A stretch of 49,161 bases of DNA from Oscillospiraceae bacterium (GTDB lineage: Bacteria > Bacillota > Clostridia > Oscillospirales > SIG627): the NCBI GenBank assembly GCA_034925865.1, contig JAYFRN010000024.1, positions 1 to 49,161 on the forward strand, in the 5' to 3' direction. A program made the position numbers and the translations under genes. The notes under the pieces are model-generated. The model worked only from the letters and a program-made list of their open reading frames with translations, ran no database searches and was not told the origin of the DNA. Positions 41,858 through 49,161 of this stretch are shown piece after piece. Each line of letters starts with the position of its first letter. Position 1 is the first letter of the stretch.

Positions 41858-44848
41858 ATGAAAAAGCGTGCGACTCTCTGCACCGAGCAGAGCATAAATA
41901 ACGCAAGACATAACATAGAAAATTATGAGTGGGCAAAAAAACATGCCGCGAGCGTTATTTCCGCGGCAGACAAATATCTGAATAAATATACATTGACGGA
42001 GCTATGGGAGCTTATTCCAAATCAAGCCGTGTTTCGTTCATATGGCGTCAATCAAAAGCTCGGATGTCTCAACTGCGGCCATATGATAGACGCCTTCGGA
42101 AATTATCCATATCGCGGCAGCGCGTTCGACGCTCCGTGGAAGGTGACCTGCCCGTCATGCGGTATGACGTTTCCCTCAAATGACTTCGGAGCTTATTACC
42201 GATCCGCACTTGATGAAAACGGTTTGTTTGATCCGGCTCGCGGTGACCGCAGCCTTCTTATTAATACGATGTATCCGGAAAAGGACGCCGATTACGGAGT
42301 CGATGACGGATATGGTTATATTACTCCGGATGGAAATAAATACACCTTTATCGCGTACTACACGCACTGGATGCTATGGAGCAGCCATTTAATAGACGGT
42401 GTGAACCTTCTCTCTCTGGCTTACGCATACACCGGCGAGCAGAAATATGCCGATGCCGGAATTGTAATGCTTGACAGGATAGCGGATATATATCCTGACA
42501 TGAGTGGAAAGGGTCACGGCCACGATATAGGATTCAAGCAGAGTGACGGGTCAAGCGGCCGCAGTAAAATACTCGGTTGTATATGGGAAACAGGAACAGC
42601 TTTAAAATTTGCCAATTCGATCGATCGTCTTTTCGGCGGACTGTATTCGCTGGGAGAAGAAGCAAAGAGCGTTATTTTTGAAAAATCTCACGGCAAAAAG
42701 AGCTCCTGCGGAGACATTCTCGCAAACCTCGAAAAAGGAATACTGCATGAGATATTCGACGCCGTACGCAGACGCGAAATTGACGGCAATAATGGAATGC
42801 ACCAGGAGGCGCTTTGCGCAGCCGCTGTCGTGCTTGACGACGAAAAGCTTACGAAAAAATGGCTTGATTTCGTGTTCGAACCGTATGGTATTAAGGATGG
42901 TCTCATGACCGGCGCGAATACCTCCGTCACCTTTGTAAACGATATAGACAGAGATGGCTTCGGAGGCGAAGCTTCGCCGGGCTATAACAGCATATGGCTA
43001 AGCTGCTATCTCGGAGCGGCTGAAATACTCAAAAATATTTCACACAGCCCGTCTGATAAATTTGAATATAACCTTTACAAGAACCCGAAATTTAAAAAAA
43101 TGTTTTATTCTTTTACAAGGCTTATTATGTCCGTTAATTTCACGCCTCAGATAGGCGATACCGGAGCGACGGGTAGTCCGGGCGTCATAGTGAATAAAAA
43201 CGCTCTTTTACGCGGGTATATGGTATATCGGGATCCGTATCTTGCTCGCGCCGTATATACATACAACGGCAACTCGGTAAAGGGACTCAATCTCGGCATA
43301 TTCGACGAGGATGCACAGGAGCTTAGAGCGGAAATCGAAAGCATAATTAAAAAAGACGGACCGCTCGAAGAGGACGATGTAAATTTGACCGGTTACGGAT
43401 TTACTTCATTGAAATTTATAAACAATGATTGCGATAATCCGGAAAATTCATTTGCGCTTTATTACGGAAGTAATGTCGGGCATGGGCATCCGGACACGCT
43501 CAATTACTATCTGTACGCTTACAATATAAATATAATGCCTGATCTGGGCTATCCGGAATTCTGTGATAATGCCGATATGCACAGGCTATATTGGGTCGAC
43601 AATACGATATCGCATAATACAGTCATTGTTGATAACCGCCGCCAATTCAGAAACAGGGTAGGGAAGCCCGAGGAATTCGCCGCTTTCGATACCGTAAAGC
43701 TTACGAGTGCTTCCGCTCCCGCGCCGTATCCCATAACCGAAATTTACAATAGAACCTCGTCGCTTGTCAAAACAGGCTCGGACGCGTATCTCGTGGACTT
43801 TTTCCGTGTTAAAGGCGGGAAAAAGCACATGCTGAGTTTCCATCCCGCCGAAAGCGAATCTCTGACAACATCCGGCGTATCTCTCGTTCCGCAGACTGAC
43901 GATAACGGTTATTTCGTCGGTACTATGCTCGGAAAGGATACGGAGCTGGGCTCGGTCAACGATGAAAGCGGCTTACAATGGCTTGGCGAAGTACAGCATG
44001 ATACTGCGCAGCATGTCCCCGGAGATGTGGCCTCGTTTGATTTTACCATCACGGACACATGGAAAACGGCATCGAAAAAAGATATACATTTGAAATATAC
44101 TCTTGTCGGAGAATTAGGGAATTTAACGCTTGCCGCCGGGATCCCTCCGCGCAACAAGGTGGGCAATCCGAAAAAGCTTGACTATATATTATCGGAAAGA
44201 GAAAACGAATCAGGTTCACTCGACAGCCTTTTCTGCTCGGTTGTCGAACCTTATTCCGTAAAGTCGAATATTCTGAATGTCAGATTGCTCCGGGCTTTCC
44301 GTAATGGTGAACCTGTGCTTGACAACAGCGCAAAAGCGGTCAAGGTTTCACTTTCAGACGGGCGTTCGGATGTGTTTATAATTTCATATGACAGAAGTTG
44401 CCTGATAAACATAGACGGACTGTTTGATTTCAAAGGCTTTTTTGCCTGCGTCAGATACGCTGCGGATGGCAGCGTGGTTTCGGTGAACGCAGTTGATGCC
44501 GATGAGGTGTGCGGGATTAAGGGAACGGCTAGATTCGAGGGAAGAGTTTGTGGTTTTACAAAGGAGCTTTGCGATAAGAATCATATAGATGTCGTCTTTA
44601 CCGGCGAGCTTCACACAGATATTTCCGGGCTTGCGGGTAAGGTTGTATATGTTGAAAACGACGGCGCATTAAACGGCGCGTATAATATCCTTTCAGCTGA
44701 ACCAATTAGTAACAATACAGTAAGGCTTGACATCGGCGATGTGACTCTGATACGATCCTATCGAAACGCGAACGAAGGAGATCTTGGATATATATATAAT
44801 ATCTCCGAAGGCGCCGATGTTCATATACCGATGACGATCAGGGTATAG
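41858..44848 (+). CDS. Heparinase II/III-like polysaccharide lyase, intracellular
   Basis: The 996-residue protein has no signal peptide. An alpha/alpha toroid (about 120-480) is followed by the heparinase II/III-type beta domain, with GSNVGHGHPDTLNYYLYAYN, DLGYPEF and WVDNTISHNTVIVDNRRQ, where His residues and Tyr fit the family's active site. An N-terminal insert carries CLNCG and CPSCG, a four-Cys pair likely to bind zinc. It should cleave uronic acid-containing oligosaccharides, feeding the hexuronate pathway encoded at 26919-30678. The exact glycan is unknown. GGAGG precedes the ATG. Confidence 0.82.
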   Translation: MKKRATLCTEQSINNARHNIENYEWAKKHAASVISAADKYLNKYTLTELWELIPNQAVFRSYGVNQKLGCLNCGHMIDAFGNYPYRGSAFDAPWKVTCPSCGMTFPSNDFGAYYRSALDENGLFDPARGDRSLLINTMYPEKDADYGVDDGYGYITPDGNKYTFIAYYTHWMLWSSHLIDGVNLLSLAYAYTGEQKYADAGIVMLDRIADIYPDMSGKGHGHDIGFKQSDGSSGRSKILGCIWETGTALKFANSIDRLFGGLYSLGEEAKSVIFEKSHGKKSSCGDILANLEKGILHEIFDAVRRREIDGNNGMHQEALCAAAVVLDDEKLTKKWLDFVFEPYGIKDGLMTGANTSVTFVNDIDRDGFGGEASPGYNSIWLSCYLGAAEILKNISHSPSDKFEYNLYKNPKFKKMFYSFTRLIMSVNFTPQIGDTGATGSPGVIVNKNALLRGYMVYRDPYLARAVYTYNGNSVKGLNLGIFDEDAQELRAEIESIIKKDGPLEEDDVNLTGYGFTSLKFINNDCDNPENSFALYYGSNVGHGHPDTLNYYLYAYNINIMPDLGYPEFCDNADMHRLYWVDNTISHNTVIVDNRRQFRNRVGKPEEFAAFDTVKLTSASAPAPYPITEIYNRTSSLVKTGSDAYLVDFFRVKGGKKHMLSFHPAESESLTTSGVSLVPQTDDNGYFVGTMLGKDTELGSVNDESGLQWLGEVQHDTAQHVPGDVASFDFTITDTWKTASKKDIHLKYTLVGELGNLTLAAGIPPRNKVGNPKKLDYILSERENESGSLDSLFCSVVEPYSVKSNILNVRLLRAFRNGEPVLDNSAKAVKVSLSDGRSDVFIISYDRSCLINIDGLFDFKGFFACVRYAADGSVVSVNAVDADEVCGIKGTARFEGRVCGFTKELCDKNHIDVVFTGELHTDISGLAGKVVYVENDGALNGAYNILSAEPISNNTVRLDIGDVTLIRSYRNANEGDLGYIYNISEGADVHIPMTIRV

Positions 44849-44860
44849 ATATAAAAATTT

Positions 44861-44880
44861 TATTATTGTTAACAATAATA
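44861..44880. promoter_or_regulatory. Perfect 20-bp palindrome upstream of pduL
   Basis: TATTATTGTT and its reverse complement AACAATAATA are joined without a spacer. It begins 12 bases after the heparinase stop and ends 13 bases before the -35 box of the pduL promoter. It could be an operator for a dimeric repressor (resembling but not matching a Rex-type TTGTTAA-N4-TTAACAA site). Confidence 0.4.
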
Positions 44881-44893
44881 TGAACAGGCGCGG

Positions 44894-44922
44894 TTTACAA
44901 ATCGCATTTTCTGCGTTATAAT
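44894..44922 (+). promoter_or_regulatory. Promoter of the pduL operon
   Basis: TTTACA (44894-44899), a 17-base spacer and TATAAT (44917-44922). Confidence 0.7.
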
Positions 44923-44971
44923 ACCTAAGTTGGCATATAATCTTTTTTATATATTTGGAGATGAAAAAACA

Positions 44972-45541
44972 ATGGAAAAGAAAATCATTGTCGAAACAAG
45001 TGCGAGACATGTCCATATGACCGAAGAACAAATCGGCATACTTTTCGGCACCGGACATCAGCTTACGAAAAAAAAAGACCTTTCTCAGCCCGGGCAATTT
45101 GCCTGTGAAGAAAAAGTAGATGTCGTAGGCCCGAAAGGCACAATTAAAAATATCAGTATTCTCGGACCGGCAAGAAAATCGGCTCAGGTTGAGGTTTCGC
45201 TTTCCGATGCCCGTACCCTCGGCATATCCGCTCCGATAAAAGAATCCGGGGATATCGCCGGAACGCCGGGCTGTAAAATTGTCGGACCTTGCGGCGAAAT
45301 AACTATATCCGAAGGTTTGATTGCCGCGAAGCGCCATATACATTTCACGCCTGCCCAGGCGAAAGAATTCGGCGTTAGCGACAAACAGATCGTATCGGTC
45401 AGAATTGAAGGTCCGCGTTCATTGGTTTTCGGAGAGGTTGTTGTACGCGTCAACGAAAAATTTGACGCGGCGATGCACATAGACACCGACGAATCAAACG
45501 CCGCAAGCGCCGTCCCGGGAACTATGGGCATAATTTTATAA
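44972..45541 (+). CDS. pduL: PduL-type phosphate acyltransferase
   Basis: The 189-residue product transfers acyl groups between CoA and phosphate (acetyl or propionyl). Two duplicated halves are visible: VETSARHVHMTEEQ with VDVVGPKGTI, and GLIAAKRHIHFTPAQAKEFG with VSVRIEGPRSLVFGEVVVRV. The paired His residues bind zinc. It has no microcompartment targeting peptide and no shell protein genes nearby, so it probably acts as the free phosphotransacetylase for fermentation. The start is ATG 44972 after TTTGGAG. Confidence 0.9.
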   Translation: MEKKIIVETSARHVHMTEEQIGILFGTGHQLTKKKDLSQPGQFACEEKVDVVGPKGTIKNISILGPARKSAQVEVSLSDARTLGISAPIKESGDIAGTPGCKIVGPCGEITISEGLIAAKRHIHFTPAQAKEFGVSDKQIVSVRIEGPRSLVFGEVVVRVNEKFDAAMHIDTDESNAASAVPGTMGIIL

Positions 45542-45576
45542 AAGCATATTAAACATTACGGAAGGAAGCAAAAATT

Positions 45577-46272
45577 ATGAGCAATTTTTCACATGAAGTC
45601 GAAAATATGTGCATCGTTGCGAAAGGTCCTAAACACGGACCGGCGCCCATCCCCGAAGAAGGCAAATGGGTAAAGGCAACACAGATTACAGATATATCCG
45701 GACTTTCTCACGGAATCGGCTGGTGCGCGCCCCAGCAGGGTATGTGCAAGTTGACGTTAAATGTTAAAAACGGAATAATCGAGGAATCCCTTGTTGAAAC
45801 CACAGGATGCTCAGGTATGACACACTCCGCGGCTATGGCTGCCGAGATACTCCAGGGCAAGACAATTCTCGAAGCTCTGAATACCGACCTCGTATGCGAC
45901 GCGATAAATGTCGCTATGCGCGAAATTTTCAAACAGCTCGTTTACGGACGCACCCAGACTGCGTTTTCCGAAAACGGTCTTCCGATAGGCGCTTCTCTTG
46001 AAGATCTGGGCAAGGGTCTTCGCAGCCAGGTAGGAACGATATTTGCCACTCATGCAAAGGGCGTCCGTTATCTGGAAATTGCCGAAGGATATATCCTTTC
46101 CCTCGGACTTGATGAAAACAGCGAGGTCATCGGATATAAATTCGTCAACCTCGGAAAAATGATGGATATGATCCGTCACGGCAAGGATCCGAAGGAAGCA
46201 TATGAGTCGAATATTAAATCCTACGGCAGATATTCCGAAGCAGTCAAATACATCGACCCGCGCGAAGAATAA
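45577..46272 (+). CDS. Fe-S scaffold-like (NifU/IscU-related) protein
   Basis: The 231-residue product has an IscU-type segment, LTLNVKNGIIEESLVETTGCSGMTHSAAMAAEILQG, with a conserved Cys at TTGCSG (about residue 77) and further Cys residues at GWCAPQQGMC and LVCDAI (region about residues 48-115). A C-terminal extension contains GVRYLEIAEGYILSLGLDE. It is paired with the GGGtGRT gene, which starts 13 bases after its stop. The true cargo is unknown. GAAGGAAG precedes the start. Confidence 0.8.
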   Translation: MSNFSHEVENMCIVAKGPKHGPAPIPEEGKWVKATQITDISGLSHGIGWCAPQQGMCKLTLNVKNGIIEESLVETTGCSGMTHSAAMAAEILQGKTILEALNTDLVCDAINVAMREIFKQLVYGRTQTAFSENGLPIGASLEDLGKGLRSQVGTIFATHAKGVRYLEIAEGYILSLGLDENSEVIGYKFVNLGKMMDMIRHGKDPKEAYESNIKSYGRYSEAVKYIDPREE

Positions 46273-46285
46273 GGGGGATTACGTA

Positions 46286-47287
46286 ATGGTTAAATTCGAA
46301 GGCTACGAAAGAAGAATAGATTCAATAAAAAAGACTCTTGCCGAATACGGGATAAAGAGCCTTGAGGAAGCAAACGATATATGCAAGGCAAAAGGAATCA
46401 ATGTTGATTCCATAGTCAAGGGCGTTCAGCCGATAGCGTTTGAAAACGCATCATGGGCATATACGCTCGGTGTCGCGATAGCAATAAATAAAAACTGCAA
46501 GAACGCGGCTGACGCGGCCGAAGTCATCGGCATCGGACTTCAGGCATTCTGCATTCCCGGCTCCGTCGCGGAATCGAGAAAGGTTGGTCTCGGACACGGA
46601 AATCTTGCTGCGATGCTCCTCCGCGAGGATACAAAGTGCTTCTGCTTCCTTGCCGGACATGAATCCTTTGCCGCCGCCGAAGGCGCGATAGGTATAGCGA
46701 GAACCGCAAACAAGGTCAGAAAAGAACCGCTTAAAGTCATTCTCAACGGTCTAGGAAAAGACGCCGCCTATATTATCTCCAGGATCAACGGCTTCACATA
46801 TGTTCAGACTGATTACGATTTCTATACAAACGAACTTAAAATCGTCCGCAGCATTCCGTATTCGACGGGAGACAAGGCAAAAGTGCTGTGCTACGGAGCA
46901 AACGACGTTCTAGAAGGCGTCGCAATAATGAAATACGAAAATGTCGACGTTTCAATAACCGGCAACTCGACAAATCCCGTCCGTTTCCAGCACCTCGTTG
47001 CGGGCACATATAAAAAATGGGCGTTTGAGAACGGCAAGAAATATTTCTCCGTCGCTTCCGGAGGAGGCACGGGCAGAACTCTTCACCCCGACAATGTTGC
47101 GGCGGGTCCGGCTTCCTACGGTCTTACCGACTCTATGGGCAGAATGCACGGAGACGCTCAGTTTGCCGGCAGCTCCAGCGTTCCGGCGCATGTCGAAATG
47201 ATGGGCTTGATCGGCATGGGCAACAACCCGATGGTCGGTGCAACTGTCGCTTGTGCAGTGGCGGTTGAAGAGGCTTTAAAGGCTTAA
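46286..47287 (+). CDS. GGGtGRT protein
   Basis: The 333-residue product contains the family's name-giving motif in SVASGGGTGRTLHPDNVAAG, followed by GDAQFAGSSSVPAHVEMMGL and GMGNNPMVGATVA. I recognise it as the GGGtGRT family, commonly next to a NifU-like scaffold gene; no biochemical role is established to my knowledge. The start at 46286 follows GGGGGA. The longer frame overlaps the scaffold gene and lacks support. Confidence 0.88.
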   Translation: MVKFEGYERRIDSIKKTLAEYGIKSLEEANDICKAKGINVDSIVKGVQPIAFENASWAYTLGVAIAINKNCKNAADAAEVIGIGLQAFCIPGSVAESRKVGLGHGNLAAMLLREDTKCFCFLAGHESFAAAEGAIGIARTANKVRKEPLKVILNGLGKDAAYIISRINGFTYVQTDYDFYTNELKIVRSIPYSTGDKAKVLCYGANDVLEGVAIMKYENVDVSITGNSTNPVRFQHLVAGTYKKWAFENGKKYFSVASGGGTGRTLHPDNVAAGPASYGLTDSMGRMHGDAQFAGSSSVPAHVEMMGLIGMGNNPMVGATVACAVAVEEALKA

Positions 47288-47382
47288 AGATGATTGTGCT
47301 GCAATATAAATTGAGTTGGCGAAAGAAAAGTCATTAATATCATAGTTAGCAATATAACAAAAAAAGTTGGATTTGTTACCGC

Positions 47383-47414
47383 TTTGTCACCCTAAATTAT
47401 ACCGCGGTGACAAA
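47383..47414. repeat. Inverted repeat TTTGTCACC / GGTGACAAA
   Basis: Perfect 9-bp arms (47383-47391, 47406-47414) around a 14-base loop, followed by As on the plus strand. It lies in the otherwise empty stretch 47288-47481. It could be an operator or a hairpin; the T run needed for a terminator is absent in the useful direction. Confidence 0.35.
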
Positions 47415-47481
47415 AAAATGTAAAAAATAGTAATAGTTGAAAGCTGTCATCGCATAGAAATTTGTAGTTCCTGTAAAATAC

Positions 47482-47516
47482 GGCATAGTCGTGAATTGCG
47501 GCTATGCCACTTTTTT
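47482..47516 (+). terminator. Terminator downstream of the GGGtGRT operon
   Basis: GGCATAG (47482-47488) pairs with CTATGCC (47502-47508). ACTTTTTT follows. It is 195 bases from the stop codon, with no gene between. Confidence 0.75.
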
Positions 47517-47565
47517 GTCCATTTTCAGAAAATTTATTGCTCCGATATAATTGTAAATAATTTAA

Positions 47566-48804
47566 TATATTTTCAACGGCGCATATCTCACAAAGAAAAG
47601 ACAGACCGGTATCCTTGACGCGGACGGCTCTTTGGCCGGCGGGACGGGCATCATTGAGGAAAGCTATGTCTATGACATAATGGGCAGAGCGACAAAAACG
47701 ACCGACGGAAACGGCAACGAATCCAAGATAACCTATGACTCGCTCGGCCGTGTGACAAGCGCGACAAACGCCCTCAATATCCAGACGGCATACCAGTATG
47801 ACGACATAAACAACAAGCTCAATACAGCATTGCAGAAGATAAGCTATGATACAAACGGAAACATAGTAATTGATTCTGTCTACACAAGCGCAGAATACGG
47901 ATACGATGCTTTCGGCAACGAAACCTATGAAAAAGACACTGTCGGAAACATTGTTACAAAGACGATAACATATAACTCCCACATGAAGCCTTCGGGCGAA
48001 ATGAACTATCAGGGAATAAGCACGGGCAATACAAAGACTTATACCTATGATATTTACGGAAGGCCTACCGGAACAAACGTAAAGAATTCTTCCAACACAA
48101 CCGTGTATAACGAAAGCATAGCATATGTCGATGTGACAAGCGACGGTTTATCAAGCATCACAAAGACAGTGCTGGGAGAAACAGGCGCGCCTTCTGTGGT
48201 GTCAAGAGAATACACGAATAAGCACGGCGAAAAGGTTCAGGAAGGCGTCGTCGAATCATCAAGCGATACTCTTACAAGCAAATATTATACCTATAATCAT
48301 ATAGGCAATCCTATTACAGTAAAAGTAAAGATGCCAACTGAGGGCGGCGGCTCCGTTGACAGAATTATCGCAAGCTATATTTACGATTATGCGGGTAATG
48401 TAACGAGGGAAACCGACACTAATAGTAAATATGTTTCCTATGCTTACGATGCTGCCGGCAGAAAGATATCTGCAACCGACAAAAAAGGCACAACGTCAAG
48501 CTTTACATATGACGACGCGGGAAGATTGTTAAAAGAAGAAATTCCGATAACATCGGTTGACACGTCGGTCAAAAAGTATTATTATGATAACAATGGAAAT
48601 ATTATCCGTCAGACGCAGTCGGACGGCGCAGATAACGAACATACCTATGACGCCGGCGGAAGACTGACTCTGATCAAGCAGAAAAACGGCACGGAATACG
48701 AATATACAAAATATGTATACGATATCGCGGGGAAAATGAGCTCGATGTATACCGGTATACTGCATTTGTCAGGGAGAATTAGTAATAACAAAAAAAGAAT
48801 TTAA
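47566..48804 (+). pseudogene. 5'-truncated RHS/YD-repeat protein fragment
   Basis: The open frame runs from just after a stop at 47563. RHS-like sequence is already present at FNGAYLTKKRQTGILDADGS, before any start codon, so the beginning of the gene is missing. Many YD repeats follow (YVYDIMGRATKTTDGNGN, YEYDAFGN-like, YAYDAAGRKISATDKKG, FTYDDAGRLL, YYYDNNGNIIRQ, HTYDAGGRL, YVYDIAGKMSSMYTG). The repeat pattern stops abruptly at MYTG, and a short unrelated tail ends at 48804. No ribosome binding site is seen. It is a displaced RHS core fragment, probably left by recombination; a TTG at 47632 could give a product. Confidence 0.75.
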
Positions 48805-48878
48805 ATTCAATTTATATTATAATTAATGGAGGCAGTGGTTCATCGGCAATATCATATAATGAAACCAAATAAATAACC

Positions 48879-49161
48879 ATGAGATATTTAAGTTTAATAA
48901 TACTATTACTAAATATAATATTTTTACAATCTTGCTGGATATATTCAAGCGAATATGGCCCAACAGTTGGTGAAGAAGAAGCGGAGTATTACAAAGACAT
49001 AATTAAAAAACACACAAATTTAAAAGAATTGGACGAAAACATTTTTTATTATGTTTATATTTCTAATGGTGACATAGAGCAATTTGCTCTATGTCACGAT
49101 AAAATTAAAATTTGCGGAGAAAGAAGCTATGGTGACATTATAAATGAAACATATTATTTAA
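48879..49161 (+). CDS. Small lipoprotein downstream of the RHS fragment, cut by the window edge
   Basis: The 94 visible codons are open to the end. A signal peptide with lipobox FLQSC (Cys at residue 19) is followed by WIYSSEYGPT and a polar Glu/Lys-rich part. It is more AT-rich than the RHS fragment. Short genes after RHS tails often encode immunity proteins; that role is inference here. No good ribosome binding site is visible. Confidence 0.6.
   Translation, partial: MRYLSLIILLLNIIFLQSCWIYSSEYGPTVGEEEAEYYKDIIKKHTNLKELDENIFYYVYISNGDIEQFALCHDKIKICGERSYGDIINETYYL

Noticed and set aside
44693-45343. 216-codon minus-strand ORF over the heparinase end and pduL
   Set aside because: It crosses a promoter and two certain plus-strand genes and resembles no family.
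47383-47414. Terminator at the TTTGTCACC repeat
   Set aside because: The arm is followed by As, not Ts, on the strand of the upstream operon; a better terminator lies at 47482-47516.

Overview
The window looks like a chromosomal segment of an anaerobic, low-to-moderate GC Bacillota of class Clostridia. The evidence is a short-form HisG paired with HisZ, a one-polypeptide PurL, NHLM-type peptide export, a PduL/scaffold/GGGtGRT trio, strong AGGAGG-type ribosome binding sites and near-consensus sigma-A promoters. I cannot name a genus from sequence alone. No plasmid, phage or transposase gene is visible.

Layout, left to right. Positions 1-3916 hold the start of a leftward gene cut by the window edge, an HTH-ADP-ribosylglycohydrolase fusion, a lipoprotein and a TtcA-like PP-loop enzyme. 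Positions 3954-11813 are a complete, tightly overlapping histidine operon, hisZ-G-D-C-B-H-A-F-I-E. Positions 12023-13468 are infC-rpmI-rplT, with a consensus promoter, an attenuator-like leader and a probable AUC start codon for infC. Positions 13397-14211 are sparse and contain a 51-codon ORF that begins like the sodium-pumping decarboxylase beta subunit.

The most unusual region is 14165-26639, all on the minus strand. Transcribed from right to left, it has seven double-glycine precursor peptides (one frameshifted) interleaved with a PAS-GGDEF protein. These are followed by a STAS antagonist, a membrane-sensor SpoIIE-type phosphatase, an RsbW-like kinase, a short HlyD-like anchor and two NHLM-type ABC exporters, the first with a C39 leader peptidase. 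Six of the precursors share a cysteine-containing core pattern, although they carry two unrelated leader types (a short GG leader and a Nif11-like leader). Two neighbouring precursors have almost identical leader DNA but diverged cores. No peptide-modifying enzyme is visible in the window. I infer a secreted Cys-rich peptide system controlled by a partner-switching module; the function of the peptides is unknown.

Positions 26833-30759 are a hexuronate module (2-keto-3-deoxygluconate-type kinase, GNAT-like acyltransferase, uxaC). Then come a GH36 glycosidase, a Nudix hydrolase, a HAD phosphatase, an unknown protein, tRNA-Leu, a purL-GGDEF pair, and tRNA-Gly-Arg-His. Positions 41779-47516 hold a heparinase II/III-like protein, then PduL, an Fe-S scaffold-like protein and a GGGtGRT protein. 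The right edge is a 5'-truncated RHS/YD-repeat gene followed by a small lipoprotein that runs off the window. A 107-bp inverted-repeat element with compensating stem changes occurs in two good copies and one decayed copy, all intergenic.
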